NCBI GenBank assembly: GCA_963815285.1
Contig: CAWFGB010000008.1
Location: forward strand, 186,001-250,000
Length of the DNA: 64,000 nucleotides
Direction of reading: 5' to 3'
DNA from: JACCSI01 sp963815285
Lineage (GTDB): Bacteria; Acidobacteriota; Vicinamibacteria; Vicinamibacterales; UBA2999
The notes beneath the pieces were generated by a model. That model did not search any database, was not told the origin of the DNA, and saw only the letters and a list, made by a program, of their open reading frames with translations. The first letter of the stretch is position 1. The number at the start of each line of letters is the position of its first letter. Both the position numbers and the translations under genes were made by a program. Below, in pieces: positions 58,403 to 64,000 of this stretch.

Positions 58403-58834
58403 CTACTTGTGGCGACCACCAGTCGTGAACGCTTCGTTCATCCTGGCGACTTCGTCGGGCACGTCCGGGAAGTCTTCGAGCTCGAACACCCGCCGCAGCT
58501 CGATCTGGGGCTCGCCGCCCTCCTGCGGGAGCAGGTGGAACGGGGCCTTCTTCGCCCACTCGATCGCCTCGGCCAGCGAGTTGGCCTTGATCATCCAGTA
58601 GCCGGCGATCAGTTCCTTGGTTTCGGCAAATGGCCCGTCCACGACCTCTGGCTTGCCGTGTTTCCAGGTCACGCGGGCGCCACTCGAAGAGGCTTGCAGC
58701 CCCGCCCCGTCGAGCATGACACCCGCATCGATCAGCTCCTGGTTGTACTTTCCCATCTGTTCGAGATCCTGACGCGACGGCAGCTCCCCCGCCTCGGTTC
58801 TCTTGTCGGCCTTGAGCAACATCATGAATTTCAT
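58403..58834 (-). CDS. YciI-like DGPF-domain protein
   Basis: 143 aa from ATG 58834 (an upstream in-frame extension is not needed). It starts MKFMMLLKADKRTEAG, has the EVVDGPFAETKELIAGYWMI motif, and continues to the charged tail FPDVPDEVARMNEAFTTGG. First gene of the ECF42 operon; the VOC gene follows after 11 bases. Function of DGPF proteins is not established. Confidence 0.92.
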   Translation of the reverse strand: MKFMMLLKADKRTEAGELPSRQDLEQMGKYNQELIDAGVMLDGAGLQASSSGARVTWKHGKPEVVDGPFAETKELIAGYWMIKANSLAEAIEWAKKAPFHLLPQEGGEPQIELRRVFELEDFPDVPDEVARMNEAFTTGGRHK

Positions 58835-58896
58835 GGCGAGATCCTCTCTCCTTGGTGGTCGATTGGGAGGGTGCTGGATCGACAGCATGAAGGGCG

Positions 58897-58941
58897 CCAA
58901 CCGCCAAGGTTTGGTTTTGAACTGGGCTCTTTGGCGGTTGG
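58897..58941. terminator. Eleven-base-pair stem-loop
   Basis: CCAACCGCCAA (58897-58907) and TTGGCGGTTGG (58931-58941) are perfect inverted repeats around a 23-base loop. It lies 16 bases after the stop of the leftward lipoprotein gene and 63 bases before the ECF42 operon start, so it may end the former transcript. No U-tract, so an attenuator or protein-binding role is also possible. Confidence 0.5.
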
Positions 58942-58956
58942 TAACTTAGCTTGTGT

Positions 58957-59382
58957 CTATTCCACGCGGAAATTCCGAGTACCGACCGACTTGTCGTCGA
59001 TGAACACCTCGACACTGTAGTTGCCAGCCGGGAAGCCGCCGGAGTTGACCATGTGAAACGCTGTCGCCGCCGCCTCCCGGTACGACACCTCTCGCTGCGG
59101 TTCATCGATCAGCTGGCCGCCATAAGTCCACCGCACGCGAATGGTGCCGCGACCAGGGGCGGTCGTCAGCACCGCGACATACACCGTGTCGTTCTTCCGA
59201 AAGGCGGTTGTGTGTTCGGCGACGCTGCTGTCAGTGTCGACCGACCGGCCAAGCTGAATCGTGTTCAACTGCAATGGCTCAGTCGGGCCGCAGCCGGCCA
59301 TCGCGACCAGCGCGAGGGCAAGGCAGCTAACCGCGAAGAACTTGAGTTCAACACCCGAAGGACCCGAACGTAGCGACGTCAT
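58957..59382 (-). CDS. Small lipoprotein
   Basis: 141 aa. N-terminal signal FFAVSCLALALVAMAGCGPT with a lipobox-like AMAGC; after Cys the mature domain is beta-rich (VYVAVLTTAPGRGTIRVRWT, AGNYSVEVFIDDKSVG). It looks like an immunoglobulin-like or C2-like small domain. No family recognised. Same strand as the hydrolase upstream, 26 bases apart, so possibly cotranscribed. Confidence 0.75.
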   Translation of the reverse strand: MTSLRSGPSGVELKFFAVSCLALALVAMAGCGPTEPLQLNTIQLGRSVDTDSSVAEHTTAFRKNDTVYVAVLTTAPGRGTIRVRWTYGGQLIDEPQREVSYREAAATAFHMVNSGGFPAGNYSVEVFIDDKSVGTRNFRVE

Positions 59383-59408
59383 GGGAATCGATTCTAACTG
59401 TTCAGCGC

Positions 59409-60212
59409 CTACGGCAACGCGCCGATGAGCAGTTCCGTGATCACCTCGGGCGACTCGGCGTGTATCCAGTGCCCACCCTGCCGGTGGTGCAAGTGCACGC
59501 GATCGCCCGATGCCGCATCGATTCGGGCGACGGCCGCGTTCGAAATGGCGCTCGACTCCGACGCCTTGACGAAGTGGATATCGTGCTCAGGTGCCGGCGA
59601 CTCGAGGACGTGCCACAGGTCGGTGACGAAGAAGTCGCGCAGCAGCCGCTCCATGGCATCGAAGTCGAGCGTCCACACAAATCCGCCGCTCTCCCGCACG
59701 AGATTGGTCGCCATCCACTGACCCACCCCGAGTGTGTATCCGTGCTCGACGAGCGCCTGAACGGCTTGCTCGCGTCTATCAAATCGAGGCGGGAGCCGTC
59801 GAATGATCTCGAGCATGCCCCACGCGCTCCCGGACGGCGTCTTCACCTCCGGCGTCGAGTCGATCACCCATACTTGCAGCCGGGCGCCCGGCCACTGTCC
59901 GGCCATCGCGAGCGCGACCTTGCCGCCGTATGAGTGGCCGAGAATCGCGTTTGGCCTCACCGCCTGGGCGTCGAGCCATTCCCGCACGTCTTGTGCGAGA
60001 CCGGACACCGAATCGCCATGGCTCGCCGGCGGCGAGGCCCCGTGATACGGCAGGTCCACCAACCAGCAGCCGTATTCGGGACGCGAGGCCACGACGCCTT
60101 TCGCGATCGCCTGCCAGTTGCGTCCGCGCCCATAGATGCCGTGCAGCATCACGAGCGCGTGGTCTGGCGCCTCAACAGCGGCAACCCTCGTGGCCGCAAG
60201 CCTCGTCGTCAC
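59409..60212 (-). CDS. Alpha/beta hydrolase (esterase YbfF-like)
   Basis: 267 aa, GTG start at 60212 overlapping the DUF1028 stop (GTGA). Features: HALVMLHGIYGRGRNWQAIA (oxyanion-hole HG), nucleophile in AILGHSYGGKVALAM (GHSYG), acid in WVIDSTPEV, and the final His in VHLHHRQGGHWIH. The short cap and the LHGIYGRGRNW motif resemble YbfF-type carboxylesterases. No signal peptide; cytoplasmic. Its coupling to the DUF1028 gene is notable but unexplained. Confidence 0.9.
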   Translation of the reverse strand: MTTRLAATRVAAVEAPDHALVMLHGIYGRGRNWQAIAKGVVASRPEYGCWLVDLPYHGASPPASHGDSVSGLAQDVREWLDAQAVRPNAILGHSYGGKVALAMAGQWPGARLQVWVIDSTPEVKTPSGSAWGMLEIIRRLPPRFDRREQAVQALVEHGYTLGVGQWMATNLVRESGGFVWTLDFDAMERLLRDFFVTDLWHVLESPAPEHDIHFVKASESSAISNAAVARIDAASGDRVHLHHRQGGHWIHAESPEVITELLIGALP

Positions 60213-61120
60213 TCGAACGGCTGATTTGTCGTGGCGGCCTTGGGCTTGAACGGCGTCGGCCCCGGAGGCGGCAGCCGTGGCGAGCCCGAGCTGACCCAGC
60301 TGTCGTAGCGCATGCGCAGGGTCTTGACCGGATTGCCGCTCTCGCCCGGCTTGATGTTGTCGTCGGTGACGCTGATGTAGGCGTAGTACTTGCCGTCGTT
60401 GTGCGTGACGCCGACTTCGTCGGTCTTTTCGGCAATGGCGATGTACGCCACGTGTGACGTCTTGTTGTCGCAGGGGACGAACTCGATCGGGTTTGCGCCG
60501 CAGTTGCAGCGGTGGTCGCCACCATTGACATCGGCCGCTTCCATGGCCGCCATCACGCGATCTGCGAGCGTGCCGGTGGCGCGTGTGAAGGCGAGTGCCG
60601 CTTGATACATCACCTGATCGCCCAGGAGCGTGTTGCCCTGCACCTGATAGAAGATGTCAGGCCCGACCTGACCACCGAAGAACAGCGATGACCGGGAGTT
60701 GCCGGCGCCATTGAAGCCCGTGCGGTTGTTCCGATTCGTGATCTCCTTGCCGTTGGGCATCGCGAGGATGCCGAACTGCCGGCGGTCGATGTTCGGATCC
60801 TTTTGCAGCATCTCGAGGATTGCGGCCGGCGGCGTGCCCTTTTTGAGCTCGTTGTAGACGAGCATCTGATTCTCTCGCGTGTTATCAACGCCCGCTTGAC
60901 AGGCCGCGACGCCGAGACCCGGAACAATGACGGCTTGGACGTCCATCAGATCGCGCGAGCCGTTGGGCTGGCGTTGAGGGAACCCGGCCTGGCGCACACA
61001 GGTGGCCGAGGCGATGATGACCTGACCGGTTCGCGCATCGAGCGCGATGACCGACCAGGTGGCAAACGCGGAGGAATGGGCGGCGAGCACGAACACCGCA
61101 GCCAGAGCAATCTTTTTCAT
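60209..61120 (-). CDS. DUF1028 Ntn-hydrolase-like secreted protein
   Basis: 303 aa from ATG 61120 (GAGGTG upstream); the longer frame upstream is unsupported. Signal peptide IALAAVFVLAAHSSAFA. DUF1028 pattern: TWSVIALDARTGQVIIASAT, then VIVPGLGVAACQAGVDNTRE, ILEMLQKDPNIDRRQFGILA and the GGQVGPDIFYQVQGNTLLGD region with Ntn-fold strands. A Pro-rich tail (PPPGPTPFKP) ends it. Usually annotated as an Ntn-hydrolase of unknown substrate; extracytoplasmic here. Overlaps the downstream hydrolase gene by four bases. Confidence 0.9.
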   Translation of the reverse strand: MKKIALAAVFVLAAHSSAFATWSVIALDARTGQVIIASATCVRQAGFPQRQPNGSRDLMDVQAVIVPGLGVAACQAGVDNTRENQMLVYNELKKGTPPAAILEMLQKDPNIDRRQFGILAMPNGKEITNRNNRTGFNGAGNSRSSLFFGGQVGPDIFYQVQGNTLLGDQVMYQAALAFTRATGTLADRVMAAMEAADVNGGDHRCNCGANPIEFVPCDNKTSHVAYIAIAEKTDEVGVTHNDGKYYAYISVTDDNIKPGESGNPVKTLRMRYDSWVSSGSPRLPPPGPTPFKPKAATTNQPFE

Positions 61121-61187
61121 AAGGCGCACCTCTAGTGCGCGAGAGCATACCGCGCTTGGCCGCGCGCGGGAAGGCTTGCCGGATTTC

Positions 61188-63806
61188 CTATTCGGCCCGC
61201 AGCGTCTCGACAGGGTTGACGCGCTCCGCCTGACTGGCCGGATACCAAGCCGCCGCAACCGCGAGCGTTAGAAGAGCGGCCACGGCCGTGGTGAACGTGA
61301 TCGCGTCCAGCGGCTGAATACCGTGGAGCAGCCCTTGAAGCGCGCCCGTCACAACCGCGGCGATGGCGAGCCCGATCGCGGAGCCTGCGCCGGCCATGAT
61401 CAGCGCCTGTCGCACCACCATCCAGCGCACGCCGCCGCGGCGCGCACCGAGCGCCACGCGGATGGCATATTCACGGCGGCGCTGTTGCGAGCTGAGGACG
61501 ATCACGGCGTAGAGGCCGCTGATGCAAAGCACAAGCGCGACGGTACCAAACAGCGACAGGGCCAGCATCATGAGACGGGGGCGCGCCATGCTGTTTTCCA
61601 GCACCTGCCCGGACGAGGCGACGACGCCCAGCGCGACGGAGGGGTCAACCGCTTGAATGGCCGAACGCATTTCCGTGGCCAGCGTCGAACTGGACCCATC
61701 GGTGCGCACGGCCAGGTGCCGGCGCGGCCAGGTGTACTGAAGCGTCGTGCCAAAGGCGGTCGGCCGAATGGTCTCGGTCAGCCCGTGCGCGCGCATGTCA
61801 GCCATGATGCCGACGATCGTGATCCATCGGTCGTTCGGCGATCCGGCGCCGATCTGCACCTCGGTGCCAATGGCATTGCCTTGGGGCCAGAACATCCGCG
61901 CCATCGTTTCATTGATCACGACCACTCGCGTGGTGTTGTAGGTGTCGCTCGGCAGCAAATCGCGGCCGGCGACGATGCGCGCACCGACGTCCGCGACGAA
62001 GTTTGGCGACACCGATAGATACGCGACCTCGCGGCGTGGCGTGTCTGGCGCGTCGCCCTTGATCCCGAGTCCCGCCATCATCCCTCCCCAAAGCGGAAAC
62101 CCGACCGACGCCGTGGCTGACTTCACGCCCGGAATCTGGCGCATGCGCTCGAGCACATCGTGCTCGAACTGAATCTGTGCCTGGGGCGGCTGATAGCGCG
62201 GCCCTGGAAGGGTGACCTGCATCCAGGTCAACCCCCGGCTGTCGAATCCCAGGTCGCGGTGCGAAAGGTGCTGCACCGTGCGAATCAGCAAACCCGCGCC
62301 GACCAGCAGCACCAGCGCGATGGCCACCTGCGCTACGACCAGCGCCGCACGCGTCGCCGTCACCTTGACACTGCCGGCGCTGCCGCGGGCGCTTCTGAGC
62401 ACCTCCGCCGGCGGTGTGCCAATCGCCATGCGGGGCAGCAGCATGGCCGCGAGCCCGATGACCACGCCGGCGGCCACGGCGATCGCGACCGACCAATTGT
62501 CGAGCGTGATGGGCATCAGTCGCGGGAGAAAGAACTGCTGGTAGCCATCGACGATTGCCACCAGGCCGGAGGCGATCCAGATACCGGCCATGGACCCGAC
62601 AACGGCCAGGACGACACTCTCGACCACGTGCTCCGCGAACAGGCGTCCTCGCGTGGCGCCCAGCGCGGCGCGCACCACGAGCTGGTGGCGCGCGGCTATG
62701 GTCTCGGCGGTGGAAAGCCCTGCGATACTTGCAGCGACGATCAAGAGGAGAAGCGCGGCCGCTGCCGCAGTGCCGATGAGCGCCGGTCTGGACGAGCCGA
62801 CAAGCTCGTCGCGCAGCGACCGCGCCACCCAGACCTGACCGCGGTGTTCAGGCAACCGCTCCTGCAACTGCGTCGAAAACAGCGACAGGTACGCGTCGAC
62901 GTCCTGCGGCGTTTGGCCCGGCGCCCGTCGGGCGAGCACCGTCAGCGTACGCCGCCCGCGCAGATCAGCGAGAAGCGTGGGCATGTCGATTGGGGCCCAG
63001 GCGTCGGTCGCCTGGAAATAGGGCGGCATGAAGTCCAGCGGCATGATGCCGACGACCACGCGGGGACGCCCCTCGACGATGATGGAGCTGCCTACGGCGC
63101 TGGGGTCGCGTCCGAGCTTGTCCCGCCAAAATGCGGAGCTCACGACGATGGCGTCCGGCTCCTGCGCGGTCCACACGCGTCCGAGCGCAGGAGACACACC
63201 AAGCAGGCCGAAGTAGTCCAGGGTCACGAAACTGACGCCGAGCGCCTCCGTCGCGCCGCCAACGGTATACGGGACGCCGGTCGGGCGAATCGGCGCAAAC
63301 TCCACCAGCGGTGGGCTGGTCGCGCGCAAATCCGCGAGCACGTGCGGGGACACCGCACTTGACATCCCGTCGCTGAACGTCAGCAACGAGACCAGCTCGT
63401 GGTCAGCGCGGTACGGAAGGGGATCGATGAATGCGCGCTTGACCACCGCAAAGCTCACGCACGCGGCGCCGACCGCCAGCGCCAACGTACCGGCACAGGC
63501 GATCGAATACAGCGGCTGGTCCTTGAACTGGCGTAGCGCCGGGCGCACCAGGTCGCGCAAGCTGGCCCGCGGGCCAGCCTCGTAGTCCAATCGCCTCCTC
63601 TCCAGCACCCGGTGACCGGTGACGCGGCAGGCGATGATGGATCGCACGACCGCTTGCCAGTACCAGCGCAGCGCCGTCCGAGTTCCTGCGCGGTCAGCCA
63701 CACGGCGGTATTCCTCTTCGAGATCGCCGGCGACCGATTCGCGCGAGTCGTCGTCGAGCAGCCGCAGCAGCAACCACTCGGGGACGCGAGGCGGATGCCT
63801 GGTCAT
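61188..63806 (-). CDS. ADOP/MacB-type ABC permease with N-terminal prefix domain
   Basis: 872 aa. It begins with the soluble prefix (RVPEWLLLRLLDDDSRESV, then AGDLEEEYRRVADRAGTR). The MacB-like core follows with two periplasmic domains and FtsX blocks (LIGTAAAAALLLLIVAASIA; LVLCISGLYAVIVLSSQQRR), closing WYPASQAERVNPVETLRAE. Its ATG overlaps the stop codon of the PadR gene that continues past the window end, the classic regulated ADOP pair. Likely expressed on PadR derepression; transported substrate unknown. Confidence 0.94.
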   Translation of the reverse strand: MTRHPPRVPEWLLLRLLDDDSRESVAGDLEEEYRRVADRAGTRTALRWYWQAVVRSIIACRVTGHRVLERRRLDYEAGPRASLRDLVRPALRQFKDQPLYSIACAGTLALAVGAACVSFAVVKRAFIDPLPYRADHELVSLLTFSDGMSSAVSPHVLADLRATSPPLVEFAPIRPTGVPYTVGGATEALGVSFVTLDYFGLLGVSPALGRVWTAQEPDAIVVSSAFWRDKLGRDPSAVGSSIIVEGRPRVVVGIMPLDFMPPYFQATDAWAPIDMPTLLADLRGRRTLTVLARRAPGQTPQDVDAYLSLFSTQLQERLPEHRGQVWVARSLRDELVGSSRPALIGTAAAAALLLLIVAASIAGLSTAETIAARHQLVVRAALGATRGRLFAEHVVESVVLAVVGSMAGIWIASGLVAIVDGYQQFFLPRLMPITLDNWSVAIAVAAGVVIGLAAMLLPRMAIGTPPAEVLRSARGSAGSVKVTATRAALVVAQVAIALVLLVGAGLLIRTVQHLSHRDLGFDSRGLTWMQVTLPGPRYQPPQAQIQFEHDVLERMRQIPGVKSATASVGFPLWGGMMAGLGIKGDAPDTPRREVAYLSVSPNFVADVGARIVAGRDLLPSDTYNTTRVVVINETMARMFWPQGNAIGTEVQIGAGSPNDRWITIVGIMADMRAHGLTETIRPTAFGTTLQYTWPRRHLAVRTDGSSSTLATEMRSAIQAVDPSVALGVVASSGQVLENSMARPRLMMLALSLFGTVALVLCISGLYAVIVLSSQQRRREYAIRVALGARRGGVRWMVVRQALIMAGAGSAIGLAIAAVVTGALQGLLHGIQPLDAITFTTAVAALLTLAVAAAWYPASQAERVNPVETLRAE

Positions 63807-64000
63807 GACCGCTCCAGTTTCGGCTCGAGGCCTCGAGCCATGCGTTTCACCGTGTCGAGAGACCGGGCGAGCGCGCGGCGACCGTCGGCGCTGAGTCGGT
63901 AAAAGCGCTTGCGGCGCCCGCCCCGTTCGGGCGTCGGCTCGCCGTAGCGCGAGGTGACGAGCCCGCGTCCTTCGAGCCGCTCGAGCGTGGTGAAGATCGC
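63803..64000 (-). CDS. PadR-family transcriptional regulator, partial
   Basis: Only the last 65 residues are in the window; the gene starts beyond it. They show the PadR winged helix: FTTLERLEGRGLVTSRYGEP, then TPERGGRRKRFYRLSADGRR and a short dimerisation helix. Its TGA overlaps the permease ATG (ATGA). PadR proteins are small ligand-responsive repressors; this one presumably governs the 61188-63806 permease. Confidence 0.93.
   Translation of the reverse strand, partial: AIFTTLERLEGRGLVTSRYGEPTPERGGRRKRFYRLSADGRRALARSLDTVKRMARGLEPKLERS

Noticed and set aside
1..64000. tRNA, rRNA, riboswitch or insertion sequence
   Set aside because: None recognised on reading both strands; no transposase or integrase protein and no cloverleaf-like segment noticed.

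Overview
This is a GC-rich bacterial chromosome window with about 52 protein genes and no recognisable rRNA, tRNA, transposase, phage or CRISPR. The gene set points to Acidobacteriota, probably a Vicinamibacteria/Luteitalea-like lineage. The signs are four MacB/FtsX-type 'ADOP' permeases (two with PadR traces directly upstream), three large Ser/Thr kinases carrying TPR or beta-propeller tails, an Oar-like TonB-dependent receptor, ECF sigma factors paired with kinases or DGPF proteins, and many DinB/YciI stress-type proteins. This assignment is inference from gene content; no marker gene is present.

Layout. 1-8.2 kb: end of an ADOP permease, a Ser/Thr kinase-TPR protein, a CPA1 Na+/H+ antiporter, an intergenic inverted repeat block, then an MpaB-type oxygenase overlapping a winged-helix membrane protein. 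8.3-12.6 kb: a tightly coupled run of YjbQ, a cis-prenyltransferase, a DUF2334 deacetylase-like protein, a methyltransferase, a GT2 glycosyltransferase and a small HGD-motif kinase. This run looks like a polyprenyl-linked glycan or glycolipid pathway I cannot name. 12.7-17.4 kb: an outer-membrane barrel, a SYLF protein, and a two-gene operon of a secreted FecR-TPR protein and a CHASE2-3TM-TIR membrane protein. 17.7-19.9 kb: phosphotransacetylase and acetate kinase. 19.9-25.3 kb: a DinB-like protein, a kinase-TPR protein, a secreted protein and an SH3-MBL (ComEC-like) protein. 25.5-33 kb: an ADOP permease, a DinB-like fragment, a hybrid histidine kinase and a REC-SpoIIE phosphatase.

33-37.3 kb: a leaderless-looking DinB gene diverges from a TetR regulator across two palindromes. 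Two convergent flavoprotein genes follow, each lacking a canonical start codon and each lying in frame behind the stop codon of its upstream neighbour (TetR and OsmC). 37.7-42.3 kb: a secreted CocE-type hydrolase, a P-type ATPase relic and a two-component pair. 42.3-48 kb: a TonB receptor (one-base frameshift) and two NHL beta-propeller proteins form an operon with a four-fold 11-bp-phased repeat upstream. 48-55 kb: a secreted protein, an ECF sigma-kinase pair, and an ADOP permease with a PadR relic. 55-64 kb: an alpha/beta-hydrolase-fold lipoprotein that has lost catalytic residues, an ECF42-type sigma factor in a DGPF/VOC operon, a lipoprotein, a hydrolase, a DUF1028 protein, and an ADOP permease with its PadR regulator running off the end.

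Two related intergenic repeat families run through the window. One is a set of arrays of a degenerate heptamer (CAGGCCT-like) at four places. The other is a hairpin-bearing element of about 50-85 bp at three places, two of them directly joined to a heptamer array. The most unusual items are the CHASE2-TIR/FecR-TPR pair, the cis-prenyltransferase glycan cluster, the start-less flavoprotein genes, the repeat families and the phased repeat upstream of the TonB operon.
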